From an uncultured Bacteroides sp. (lineage in GTDB: Bacteria > Bacteroidota > Bacteroidia > Bacteroidales > Bacteroidaceae), in contig CALUOO010000005.1 in assembly GCA_944322345.1 (NCBI GenBank), positions 114,156-178,155 on the forward strand: a DNA stretch of 64,000 bases. Direction: 5' to 3'. Every line of letters starts with the position of its first letter. Position 1 is the first letter of the stretch. The notes below the pieces were generated by a model. That model ran no database searches, was not told the DNA's origin, and saw only the letters and a program-made list of their open reading frames with translations. The position numbers and the translations under genes are program-made. Shown piece by piece: positions 1 through 8,314 of this stretch.

Positions 1-527
1 AAAATAATACAATTACCGATGTGTTACAAGAATATGAAATACATTCCGGGGATGTTTTCTTTTTGCCGGCAGGGCGTGTTCATAGCATAGGAGCTGGGGC
101 TTTTATTGCAGAAATACAACAAACATCAAATATTACTTATCGAATTTACGATTTTAATAGAAAAGATGCAAATGGTAAAACGCGCGAACTGCATACAGAT
201 CTGGCTCGTGAAGCTATAGATTATGAAGTTTTGGATGATTATCGTACTAAGTATGAGTCTGTAAAGAATGAGCCTGTCGAATTGGTTGCATGCCCATATT
301 TTACAACCTCTTTGTATGATATGACTGAAGAAATTAGTTGTGATTATTCAGAACTAGATTCTTTTGTTATATTTATTTGTATGGAAGGTGGCTGTGAAAT
401 GGTAGATGATGAGGGTAATAAATTATCGTTGAATGCCGGTGAAACTGTATTGTTCCCAGCTACAGTTCAAAATGTTACAATAACCCCGATAAGTGGTAAG
501 GTTAAACTTCTGGAAACTTATGTGTAG
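1..527 (+). CDS. manA: Mannose-6-phosphate isomerase, class I (3' part only)
   Basis: The reading frame is already open at the left edge (codons from position 3), so the N-terminal half lies outside the window. The visible part reads ITDVLQEYEIHSGDVFFLPAGRVHSIGAG, the second half of the cupin metal site in class I phosphomannose isomerases (H in GRVHSIG), followed by the usual EIQQTSNITYRIYDF stretch. The enzyme is cytoplasmic and interconverts mannose-6-phosphate and fructose-6-phosphate, feeding GDP-mannose and GDP-fucose synthesis. The C-terminal beta domain is complete, ending at a TAG followed by a hairpin. The family assignment is secure; the true start cannot be seen. Confidence 0.9.
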   Translation, partial: NNTITDVLQEYEIHSGDVFFLPAGRVHSIGAGAFIAEIQQTSNITYRIYDFNRKDANGKTRELHTDLAREAIDYEVLDDYRTKYESVKNEPVELVACPYFTTSLYDMTEEISCDYSELDSFVIFICMEGGCEMVDDEGNKLSLNAGETVLFPATVQNVTITPISGKVKLLETYV

Positions 528-558
528 TCTCTTTGGGAGGATATAATTGATACGAATA

Positions 559-594
559 GAAAGAACGACTAGTTAAATTTAGCCGTTCTTTTCT
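559..594 (+). terminator. Probable terminator after manA
   Basis: Inverted repeat AAGAACG (561-567) / CGTTCTT (584-590), with an inner CTA/TAG pairing, runs into TTTTCT. It lies 31 bp after the manA stop and fits intrinsic termination; the stem is short. Confidence 0.55.
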
Positions 595-658
595 ATGTTG
601 ATTCCATGCTAACCTAAAAGATTCTTAATACTTTGAATGCCATTCTTATTCTAAATGT

Positions 659-735
659 AAAGCATTGCGTTGTTTTAATTAAAGCATCGTAATGTTTAGG
701 CCAAAGCATTATGATGTTTGTGGAGCATTGATGCT
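659..735. repeat. 22-bp tandem imperfect repeat (3 units plus remnant)
   Basis: Units start at 659, 681 and 703 with the pattern AAAGCAT-n4-(A)TGTTT followed by a 5-nt spacer, giving an exact 22-bp step; a shortened unit (AGCATTGATGCT) follows at 724-735. Each unit is weakly self-complementary (AAAGCAT versus ATGTTT). It fills most of the 309-bp gap between manA and the DMP19 gene, where I see no gene. Confidence 0.6.
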
Positions 736-836
736 GAATTAAAGTGTATGGCATATAAATTTTAGAATTGCTTGTTTGGAAATACTGTAGAAAAAATGTA
801 GTTTTGTCAATAAACAATAAAAACCGATTTGAAATA

Positions 837-1343
837 ATGACAACAATAGAGGTAACAGACATAGCGTTACAAACCGCGGCCAATAAAGGAATGGATGAAT
901 TTATCCAGGTATTTACAGATAAGTACAAAGAAGTGGTAGGTGGTGAGCTGACTGCTGAAACGATGCCTTTGTTAACAGGTGAACAACATTCGTTATTAGC
1001 GTATCGTATATTTTGTGAAGAAATAATGGTAGGTGGCTTTTGTCAGTTAATTCAAAATGGGTATGGAGGTTATATTTTTGATAATCCTTTTGCACGTGTT
1101 ATGAGACTTTGGGGGGCTAAAGAATTTTCCAAGCTAATTTATAAAGCAAAGAAAATATATGAGGATAATCGTGATGAGCTTGAACGCGAGCGGACAGATG
1201 ATGAGTTTATGGCAATGTATGAGCAATATGAGACTTTTGATGATTTGGAAGAGGAGTTTATGGATATGGAAGAACAAGTAACAGCAATAATAGCAAGATA
1301 TGTTGACGAGCATATAGAACTTTTTGCAAAAATAGTGAAGTAG
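837..1343 (+). CDS. DMP19 family protein (DUF4375)
   Basis: A 168-residue acidic, helical protein. The central block LLTGEQHSLLAYRIFCEEIM-GGFCQLIQNGYGGYIFDNPFA matches the DMP19/DUF4375 family, small bacterial proteins of unknown role with a DNA-mimic-like acidic character. The C-terminal third is strongly acidic (DDLEEEFMDMEEQ). I chose the ATG at 837 (MTTIEVTDIAL) over the in-frame upstream TTG at 768, because residues before it are not family-like and an AT-rich leader precedes it. There is no signal peptide, so it is probably cytoplasmic. It stands alone, preceded by a repeat tract and followed by a promoter for the next gene. Function is not known. Confidence 0.75.
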   Translation: MTTIEVTDIALQTAANKGMDEFIQVFTDKYKEVVGGELTAETMPLLTGEQHSLLAYRIFCEEIMVGGFCQLIQNGYGGYIFDNPFARVMRLWGAKEFSKLIYKAKKIYEDNRDELERERTDDEFMAMYEQYETFDDLEEEFMDMEEQVTAIIARYVDEHIELFAKIVK

Positions 1344-1393
1344 TTCATGCAGTATTTTTTTATTTGTTACATTTTTAATCAAAACTGAATTTA

Positions 1394-1401
1394 TATCTTT
1401 G
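1394..1401 (+). promoter_or_regulatory. -7 element for the NigD-like gene
   Basis: TATCTTTG matches the Bacteroides -7 consensus TAnnTTTG and lies 21 bp before the ATG at 1422. No TTTG is seen at the usual 19-21 bp upstream. Confidence 0.6.
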
Positions 1402-1421
1402 CACAATTAAAAAAAGAATTT

Positions 1422-2168
1422 ATGAAACTAATGAAATCTATTCTGTCGGCCATAATGGTTGTGGCGTTGAGCCTATCTGTTACTTCATGTTTGGATGATG
1501 AAAGCAATGCAGCGTGGGGAAGTGAATTTGTGAAAGTAAATACAGAAAATGTTCCCATAACTTTTACAAATTCATCAGGAGTGGAACTTATTCCTTCAAG
1601 TTCTATCCTTTCAGTAGATTCAGAATGTGATATGGCTATTGTTAATTATCAATATAATAAGGATAAAGCGAATGAGAATCCCTTGAATATTGTTATGATT
1701 AGTGAGCCATATTATTTCCCGTTAAGTAATATTGAGAATTTGTCCGTTGCTGAAGAAGCTAATGCTTCTATTATGACATTGTCTCCAGAATACTATGATG
1801 GAGTATATTATACTGGTCAATTCTTTGACAGAAAAACTTTAATATTACCAATTCAGTATAAATATAAAGAATATAGTTCTTCAACTGAACAAAAGAATGA
1901 AATGAATGCACACTCTTTTGTATTGGTCTATGATCCGGATAATTGCATAAGTGGAGGCACTTTGAATCTAGAATTAAGACATGTTATAGATGAATCATAT
2001 GATGATATTGAACGCACTTCAGATGCAATGAATTTTTTTGCATTTGATATCTCTGCTGCTTTAAATGGTTCAACGATTACTAAGGTAAGTATTTCGGCCA
2101 ATGAAAATGCTTCAAGTGATGATTTAGGCGTAACAAAGAGATATGATTATGACTATAACTTTAATTGA
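1422..2168 (+). CDS. NigD-like lipoprotein
   Basis: A 248-aa exported lipoprotein. The signal peptide ends in the lipobox SVTSC (Cys23), followed by the acidic DDES that commonly directs Bacteroides lipoproteins to the surface. The layout (a short beta domain after the lipobox, then a larger C-terminal beta sandwich ending in aspartate-rich YDYDYNFN) resembles NigD-like proteins, a large Bacteroidetes family named after a bacteriocin-associated lipoprotein of Prevotella nigrescens; the physiological role is not established. A -7 element lies 21 bp upstream. The next gene follows after only two codons and in the same reading frame, suggesting co-transcription. The family call rests on layout and recalled similarity, so moderate confidence. 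Confidence 0.6.
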   Translation: MKLMKSILSAIMVVALSLSVTSCLDDESNAAWGSEFVKVNTENVPITFTNSSGVELIPSSSILSVDSECDMAIVNYQYNKDKANENPLNIVMISEPYYFPLSNIENLSVAEEANASIMTLSPEYYDGVYYTGQFFDRKTLILPIQYKYKEYSSSTEQKNEMNAHSFVLVYDPDNCISGGTLNLELRHVIDESYDDIERTSDAMNFFAFDISAALNGSTITKVSISANENASSDDLGVTKRYDYDYNFN

Positions 2169-2174
2169 TTTGAT

Positions 2175-2750
2175 TTGAATTACAAAGAATTATTTAGTAT
2201 TGCTATACGATTGATTTCCTCTCCGGCTAAGGCTTGGGAGGAAATTTCTGTGGAAAAGGATAGGCGAAAAGTGTATATGGCTTTCGTCTATCCTATGATT
2301 GGTTTGTGCGGGTTATCAGTCTTTTTGGGTTCTTTGTTGACTAATGGTTGGGGAGGTCCCCAGAGTTTTCAAATTGCTATGACTAATTGCTGTGCTGTTG
2401 CTGTGTCTTTGTTTGGTGGCTATTTTTTTGCATCATATCTTATTAACGAGATGGGATGTCGTATGTTTGGATTACAATCTGATTTGGCTTTATCTCAGCA
2501 GTTTGCAGGATATGCTCTTGTCGTTCCTTTTCTGCTTCAAATGGTTACTGGTTTAATGCCTGATTTTAAAATAATCGCTTGGCTATTACAGTTTTATATT
2601 GTCTATGTAATATGGGAAGGAACTTCTGTGTTGATGAAAGTGGATGAACGGAAACGGTTACAGTATACTCTATTTTCTGCAATTTTATTATTGGTATGTC
2701 CTACAAGTATACATATAATATTCAATAAGCTAACTGCAATTTTAAATTGA
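2175..2750 (+). CDS. Yip1-family inner-membrane protein (TTG start)
   Basis: A 191-aa protein with about five hydrophobic segments (AFVYPMIGLCGLSVFLGSLL, MTNCCAVAVSLFGGYFFASYL, FAGYALVVPFLLQMV, IIAWLLQFYIVYVIWEG, LFSAILLLVCPTSIHIIF). The N-terminal ISSPAKAWEEIS motif is typical of bacterial Yip1/YIPF-type membrane proteins, whose function is unknown. Translation must begin at TTG 2175 if MNYKELFSIAIRLISSPAKAW is to be included; the first ATG would remove the conserved N terminus. It begins 6 bp after, and in the same frame as, the preceding lipoprotein stop, and is probably translated by coupling. Confidence 0.7.
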   Translation: MNYKELFSIAIRLISSPAKAWEEISVEKDRRKVYMAFVYPMIGLCGLSVFLGSLLTNGWGGPQSFQIAMTNCCAVAVSLFGGYFFASYLINEMGCRMFGLQSDLALSQQFAGYALVVPFLLQMVTGLMPDFKIIAWLLQFYIVYVIWEGTSVLMKVDERKRLQYTLFSAILLLVCPTSIHIIFNKLTAILN

Positions 2751-2805
2751 GAATTAGGGATTTATCCCTTTAGAATAATATTTGCTTCATAGTAATTATA
2801 GTAAA

Positions 2806-3258
2806 ATGAAACAACCTCCTGTAAATATTAAAAATAAACGTGCTACGTTTGATTATGAACTGATAGATACTTATACTGCAGGCATTGTGCTGACTGGTAC
2901 CGAAATAAAGTCTATTCGTCAGAATAGAGCTAGTTTGGTAGATACTTTTTGCTACTTTGTAAATGGCGAACTATGGGTAAAAAATATGCATATTGCGGAA
3001 TATTTCTATGGCTCGTACAATAATCATGCGGCACGTCGAGATCGTAAACTTTTACTAAACAAGAAAGAGTTAGACAAATTGCAGAGAGGAACGAAAGATC
3101 CAGGTTTTACTATTGTGCCCGTACGTTTGTTTATTAACGAAAAGGGGCTGGCGAAACTTGTGGTAGCTTTAGCAAAAGGAAAAAAGGAATTTGATAAGCG
3201 TGAATCGTTGAAAGAAAAAGATGATCGCAGGGAGATGGCAAGAATGTTTAAAAGATGA
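2806..3258 (+). CDS. smpB: SsrA-binding protein SmpB
   Basis: A 150-aa RNA-binding protein that escorts tmRNA to stalled ribosomes in trans-translation. It shows the SmpB hallmarks: [52 protein letters not shown] and the lysine/arginine-rich tail ([27 protein letters not shown]). The ATG at 2806 gives the canonical N terminus; the in-frame TTG at 2782 would add eight non-conserved residues. Its stop overlaps the metH start by 4 bp (ATGA), implying translational coupling. Confidence 0.95.
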   Translation: MKQPPVNIKNKRATFDYELIDTYTAGIVLTGTEIKSIRQNRASLVDTFCYFVNGELWVKNMHIAEYFYGSYNNHAARRDRKLLLNKKELDKLQRGTKDPGFTIVPVRLFINEKGLAKLVVALAKGKKEFDKRESLKEKDDRREMARMFKR

Positions 3259-6005
3259 GAATGAAAAATACTATTTCACAACTTGTGCTAGAGCGTATCC
3301 TAATTTTGGATGGAGCAATGGGCACAATGATTCAGCAATATAATTTAACCGAAAAGGATTTTCGTGGAGAGCGTTTTATGGACATTCCTGGACAGTTAAA
3401 GGGAAATAACGATTTGTTGTGCTTAACACGTCCTGATGTGATTCAGGATATTCACCGTAAGTATTTGGAAGCAGGAGCTGATATTATAGAAACCAATACG
3501 TTTAGTTCTACTGCTATTTCAATGGCAGATTATCACGTTGAGGATTATGTTCGTGAAATTAATTTGGCTGCTGCCCGAATAGCTCGTCAGCTTGCTGATG
3601 AATATACAGCGAAGAACCCTTCCAAGCCTCGTTTTGTCGCCGGTTCAGTAGGACCTACTAATAAGACTTGTTCTATGAGCCCAGATGTTAATAACCCTGC
3701 TTTTAGAACATTGACGTATGATGCGCTTTCATTAGCTTATCAGCAACAGATGGAGGCTTTGCTTGAGGGAGGGGTAGATGCTCTTCTGATAGAGACTATC
3801 TTTGATACCTTGAATGCTAAAGCTGCTCTTTTTGCAGCAGAAGAGGCGATGAAGACTGCTGGGAGGAGAGTTCCACTAATGCTTTCGGTTACAATATCAG
3901 ACATAGGAGGACGGACATTGTCAGGACAGACATTAGAGGCTTTTCTTGCATCCATACAGCATGCAGATGTCTTTTCTGTGGGATTGAATTGTTCATTTGG
4001 GGCTCGTCAGCTTAAACCATTCTTACAGCAATTAGCAACACGTGCTCCTTATTATATCAGCGCTTATCCAAATGCAGGATTACCTAATAGTCTTGGACAA
4101 TACGATCAGACACCTGAAGATATGGCCCGCGAAGTGAGAGAGTATGTTCATGAAGGTCTTGTAAATATTATCGGAGGATGTTGTGGTACGACTGATGCCT
4201 ATATTGCTTGTTATCAACAATTGGTTAAGGGGGCCGTTCCTCATCTTCCTGTAATGAAACCAGATTGTATGTGGCTTTCTGGATTGGAATTATTGGAGGT
4301 GAAACCCGAGAATAATTTTGTAACTATAGGAGAACGATGTAATGTCGCAGGGTCACGTAAGTTCCTTCGTTTGATTAATGAGAAGAAATATGATGAAGCG
4401 CTTTCTATTGCTCGTCAGCAAGTGGAGGATGGTGCTTTATTAATTGATGTAAACATGGATGATGGTTTGTTGGACACGAAGATGGAAATGATAAACTTCT
4501 TGAATTTGATTATGTCTGAACCGGACATAGCTCGTGTTCCAATAATGATTGATTCGTCCAAATGGGAAGTAATAGAGTCTGGTCTGAAGTGCTTGCAGGG
4601 TAAATCTGTAGTTAATTCTATCTCTTTGAAAGAAGGAGAGGAACTGTTTTTACAACATGCGAGGATGATTAAGCGTTATGGAGCAGCAGTAGTAGTAATG
4701 GCGTTTGATGAGAAAGGGCAAGCGGATACTGCAGCTCGAAAAATAGAGGTATGTGAGCGTGCTTATCATCTGTTGGTCGATAAAATTGGATTTAATCCTC
4801 ATGATATTATTTTCGATCCAAATGTGTTGGCGGTAGCCACTGGTATTGAAGAACATAATAATTATGCGGTAGATTTTATAGAGGCTACTGGATGGATTAG
4901 AAAAAATCTGCCTGGAGCACATGTTAGTGGAGGAGTGAGCAATCTCTCTTTTTCTTTCCGTGGTAATAATTATATTCGTGAGGCAATGCATGCTGTTTTC
5001 CTTTACTACGCTATTCAACAGGGTATGGATATGGGGATTGTTAATCCTACTGTCTCTGTACTTTATAATGACATTCCGAAAGATATATTAGAGAAGGTAG
5101 AGGATGTTGTTCTTAACCGACGTAAGGATGCAGCCGAACGATTGGTAGAAGTAGCTGAACAGATGAAGTCTACTTCATTGTCTATTGAACATTCTGTTCA
5201 TAAGCAGGAATCTTGGCGTGGATTGCCAGTTAAAGAGCGCTTGAAGTATGCTTTAATGAAAGGAAATAGTGACTATTTGGAAGAAGATTTGGCTGAAGCT
5301 TTACAACTTTATGAGAAAGCTGTAGATATTATCGAACAACCACTGATGGATGGTATGAATGATGTAGGGGAACTTTTTGGGGCTGGAAAAATGTTCTTGC
5401 CACAAGTCGTGAAGACTGCTCGTACAATGAAAAAGGCTGTGGCTATTCTTAAGCCTGTAATTGAATCGCAAATGATTGGTGGAGGGGCTTCGGCTGGAAA
5501 AGTATTATTGGCTACGGTGAAAGGAGATGTGCACGATATAGGGAAAAACATAGTTTCTGTTGTTATGGCCTGTAATGGATACGAAATTATTGATTTAGGA
5601 GTAATGGTTCCTGCTGAAACAATTATCAGGCGTGCTATAGAAGAGAAGGTGGATATGATTGGACTTAGTGGCCTGATAACTCCTTCTTTAGAAGAGATGG
5701 TTCATGTGGCTTCGGAGATGGAAAAAGCAGGCCTTGATATTCCTTTATTAATCGGAGGGGCTACTACATCAAAAATGCATACTGCCTTGAAAATTGCTCC
5801 TGTTTATCATGCTCCTGTGGTATATTTAAAGGATGCTTCCCAAAATGCAGGAGTTGCAACAAGGTTGATGAATCCCATGCAGAAGAAACTGCTAGTAGAC
5901 GAATTGGAAAATGAGTATAAGAATTTGTGTGAAAGAAATGTACAGTTATGTCGTGATACAGTTTCATTAGTGGAAGCACAAAATAAACGATTAAATTTAT
6001 TTTGA
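3255..6005 (+). CDS. metH: Cobalamin-dependent methionine synthase lacking the activation domain
   Basis: Transfers the methyl group of 5-methyl-THF to homocysteine through cob(I)alamin. Domains in order: homocysteine-binding barrel (about 1-330, zinc ligands in GLNCSFGA and GGCCGTT), pterin-binding barrel (about 345-610, [32 protein letters not shown]), B12 cap (about 640-735), and Rossmann B12 domain with the DxHxxG motif at [10 protein letters not shown] (cobalt-ligand H760). The protein ends at residue 916, just after the B12 domain, whereas E. coli MetH (1227 aa) continues with an AdoMet-binding reactivation domain. There is no frameshift and a normal stop, so this is the genuine domain architecture; a separate activation-domain protein should exist elsewhere. 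The start overlaps smpB. Confidence 0.95.
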   Translation: MRMKNTISQLVLERILILDGAMGTMIQQYNLTEKDFRGERFMDIPGQLKGNNDLLCLTRPDVIQDIHRKYLEAGADIIETNTFSSTAISMADYHVEDYVREINLAAARIARQLADEYTAKNPSKPRFVAGSVGPTNKTCSMSPDVNNPAFRTLTYDALSLAYQQQMEALLEGGVDALLIETIFDTLNAKAALFAAEEAMKTAGRRVPLMLSVTISDIGGRTLSGQTLEAFLASIQHADVFSVGLNCSFGARQLKPFLQQLATRAPYYISAYPNAGLPNSLGQYDQTPEDMAREVREYVHEGLVNIIGGCCGTTDAYIACYQQLVKGAVPHLPVMKPDCMWLSGLELLEVKPENNFVTIGERCNVAGSRKFLRLINEKKYDEALSIARQQVEDGALLIDVNMDDGLLDTKMEMINFLNLIMSEPDIARVPIMIDSSKWEVIESGLKCLQGKSVVNSISLKEGEELFLQHARMIKRYGAAVVVMAFDEKGQADTAARKIEVCERAYHLLVDKIGFNPHDIIFDPNVLAVATGIEEHNNYAVDFIEATGWIRKNLPGAHVSGGVSNLSFSFRGNNYIREAMHAVFLYYAIQQGMDMGIVNPTVSVLYNDIPKDILEKVEDVVLNRRKDAAERLVEVAEQMKSTSLSIEHSVHKQESWRGLPVKERLKYALMKGNSDYLEEDLAEALQLYEKAVDIIEQPLMDGMNDVGELFGAGKMFLPQVVKTARTMKKAVAILKPVIESQMIGGGASAGKVLLATVKGDVHDIGKNIVSVVMACNGYEIIDLGVMVPAETIIRRAIEEKVDMIGLSGLITPSLEEMVHVASEMEKAGLDIPLLIGGATTSKMHTALKIAPVYHAPVVYLKDASQNAGVATRLMNPMQKKLLVDELENEYKNLCERNVQLCRDTVSLVEAQNKRLNLF

Positions 6006-6451
6006 TTACTTTGTTCTATATTGTGATTTAAAGAATAATGTAGCAAAGTAACAATGCTGGGTAATAAATATATGTTGATATAAGGTGTATGTTTTATTTT
6101 TATGAATAAATTAATACGGTGATGGAATATTTGATAATATTCTGGTTAAAGGACTGAACTGAAAGTCTTTATTTGAGTCCAGTTATTTCTTAAGAGAAAA
6201 CTATGTTATCGTATCTGAATGCATACAGTTTGATAATTGTAGGGTGATTATTGCAATAATTGATACAGATTTTTATTATATTTACAATGTGTGCTTATCT
6301 TGTTTATCTTCCGTATTTTAATATCTAGATTTTAGAAGTCTATGATATATTTTGATATCGAACTTTTACTGTTTATTTTTATAAGTTGTATTAGTGAACA
6401 TCCTCAGCATATATATGGTTACAGATGAGTTGGTAAGTTAGTAATCTTAGC
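6006..6451. other. Gene-free interval between metH and the MltF-like gene
   Basis: 446 bp of AT-rich sequence between convergent genes. I see no coding frame of interest; a weak GGACT/AGTCC hairpin around 6150-6180 is the only structure noticed. Confidence 0.5.
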
Positions 6452-7897
6452 TCATTCTTTTATCTTATCCTGATAAAGTTTGAATCGTGCCATTACTTCT
6501 CGAACAAAGCTATATGTCTCGTAACCACGAAAATATCCATTTTTACATACAGGATCGGCAAAATATTCTTCATTGCTTTTGAGTTGAATGAACTTTTCTA
6601 CATTATCTTTCCATATTAGCTTGTTCTTATTATATTTTTCGGCTAATGCCATAGCATCATATATATGTCCTATGCCAGCATTGTAGGCAGCAAGAACAAA
6701 AAGTTGTCGTTCTTGTTTATCTTTGATCATGTTAAAACTATGTTCTATATTTGATAAATATTTAGTTGCAGCCTTAATGCTTTCTTCCGGATCTTGTTCC
6801 TTGCCTTTAGGGACTCCCATTGCTTGTGCAGTGGAAGGCATAAGTTGCATTAATCCTTTTGCTCCTGACCATGATACAACTTCTGGATCAAAGTTAGATT
6901 CGCTATAGGCAAGCGATGCAATAAGTCTCCAATCCCATTCGATGGTTTGGGAGTATTTTTTAAATAGATTATCGTATGGAGATAGTTTCCCCTCTTCTAC
7001 AGAGAGAATCGGAACATGAATAATCATTTTACTTTGTTCGAAATAGCGTTTGCAACTAGCTTTATAAGCAGGTGAAGTTACATTGGCTTTGTACCATTGA
7101 TTCGCTGCTGCAGCTAATTCTTTACATTCTTTTCGTACTGCCCATGAAGATCGTTGATCAAAACTAATTGAAAGTTGAATGTCTAAATTGGGATAGTATG
7201 TTTGATTTAATTGTGCCAAGTCATAGTCCGCTACTGTATAAGAGATTTTTCCTTGAGCTACTTGAGTAATAAGATCTTCATTTGTAACGTCGTCATTGTC
7301 GATTTTATGGATAAGTATTCCGCCTCCTAATTCGTTGTTTAGATTTTGTAATCGATTATAGTGTTTACCCGATTTGACATATACATCTTTACCTATAAGT
7401 TCTGTGACGTTTTTTATTGTTTTTCTCTTTCCTCTTTCGCGTTGTACAATGACTTGATGAGTTATTGTTTCTTCTCCACAATATAAAAGGCTATCTTTCA
7501 ATTTTCTTGTAATGGGTACATTATACGCAATAATATCTCCTTGCCCTGATAATAATTTGTGTACAAGATCGTCTATACTATTTGCTACTTTGATTTTAAT
7601 ATCTACCCCTAAACTGTTAGCAAATTGCTTGCTTATTTCATACTGAAATCCCATTTCTTGTCCTCTATACATAAAATAGGAAGTAGATCCATATAATGTT
7701 AAAACGACTAATTCGCCGCTATCTTTTATTTGGGAAAGATCATATTCTTTTGAATGTTTATTGGGGTGTGTTTGGCAACTATATAGAGTATAAAACATAA
7801 AGAGACACAGTATAAACGTGAGTTTAATACTACAATTTATTCCTACTTGGATTGCTATTGGAGTATATCTTCTTTGTATAGCTTTGATAATTAACAT
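6452..7897 (-). CDS. MltF-like lytic murein transglycosylase lipoprotein
   Basis: Two-domain envelope protein of 481 aa. After a long N-terminal region and the lipobox TLYSC (Cys41) comes a family-3 solute-binding-like domain (about 60-290, SGELVVLTLYGSTSYFMYRGQEMGFQYEISKQFA). It is followed by a soluble lytic transglycosylase domain (about 310-470) with ASLAYSESNFDP, where E333 is the predicted catalytic acid, then GAKGLMQLMPSTAQAMG and FVLAAYNAGIGHI. This is the MltF architecture: non-hydrolytic cleavage of the MurNAc-GlcNAc bond, releasing 1,6-anhydro-muropeptides, from the inner face of the outer membrane. It stands alone, divergent from the Dabb-dsbD pair. The n-region before the hydrophobic core is unusually long (about 24 residues), so the start may be further in, though no nearer ATG is available. 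Confidence 0.85.
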   Translation of the reverse strand: MLIIKAIQRRYTPIAIQVGINCSIKLTFILCLFMFYTLYSCQTHPNKHSKEYDLSQIKDSGELVVLTLYGSTSYFMYRGQEMGFQYEISKQFANSLGVDIKIKVANSIDDLVHKLLSGQGDIIAYNVPITRKLKDSLLYCGEETITHQVIVQRERGKRKTIKNVTELIGKDVYVKSGKHYNRLQNLNNELGGGILIHKIDNDDVTNEDLITQVAQGKISYTVADYDLAQLNQTYYPNLDIQLSISFDQRSSWAVRKECKELAAAANQWYKANVTSPAYKASCKRYFEQSKMIIHVPILSVEEGKLSPYDNLFKKYSQTIEWDWRLIASLAYSESNFDPEVVSWSGAKGLMQLMPSTAQAMGVPKGKEQDPEESIKAATKYLSNIEHSFNMIKDKQERQLFVLAAYNAGIGHIYDAMALAEKYNKNKLIWKDNVEKFIQLKSNEEYFADPVCKNGYFRGYETYSFVREVMARFKLYQDKIKE

Positions 7898-7928
7898 CTC
7901 TTTATAGTAATATTTGAACTAAATAAAG

Positions 7929-7936
7929 TAATTTTG
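7929..7936 (+). promoter_or_regulatory. -7 element upstream of the Dabb-dsbD pair
   Basis: TAATTTTG fits TAnnTTTG and lies 62 bp before the ATG at 7999; no TTTG box is correctly spaced upstream. Confidence 0.45.
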
Positions 7937-7998
7937 CATTATTAATGTAATAAGATACATTAGCAAATATAGAAATAATTTATTTAAATTGCAACGTA

Positions 7999-8298
7999 AT
8001 GGTAAAACACATTGTATTATTCAAACTAAAAAACGATATTCCTGATGAAGAAAAGAATATCGTCATGAATAAATTTAAGGTGGCTATTGAAGCTCTTCCT
8101 ACTAAAATTTCTGTGATTCGTAAGATTGAAGTTGGGTTAAATACTAATCCGGATGAAGCTTGGAATATTGTCCTTTATAGCGAATTTGATACGTTGGAAG
8201 ATGTGAAACTTTACGCTTGTCATCCAGAGCATGTGGCAGCAGGAAAAATATTAGCGGATGTTAAAGAGAACCGTGCATGTGTAGATTATGAATTTTAA
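7999..8298 (+). CDS. Dabb (stress-responsive alpha/beta barrel) domain protein
   Basis: A 99-aa single-domain protein with the Dabb fold signature: MVKHIVLFKLKNDIPDEEKN at the start, the central IEVGLNTN and WNIVLYSEFDTLEDVKLYACHPEHVA, where the histidine-containing YxxHPEH is conserved. Such ferredoxin-like dimers are found in stress proteins and some cyclases and oxygenases; the substrate is unknown. It lies 16 bp before dsbD and is probably co-transcribed, but nothing shows a direct functional link. Confidence 0.85.
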   Translation: MVKHIVLFKLKNDIPDEEKNIVMNKFKVAIEALPTKISVIRKIEVGLNTNPDEAWNIVLYSEFDTLEDVKLYACHPEHVAAGKILADVKENRACVDYEF

Positions 8299-8314
8299 AT
8301 CTATTTAGTATAAA

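Noticed and set aside
2751-2805. Cobalamin riboswitch ahead of smpB-metH
   Set aside because: Only 55 bp lie between the Yip1 gene and smpB and no B12-box sequence is seen; metH itself overlaps smpB.
3740-5551. Minus-strand frames of 71-122 codons opposite metH
   Set aside because: Shadows of a strongly conserved plus-strand gene.
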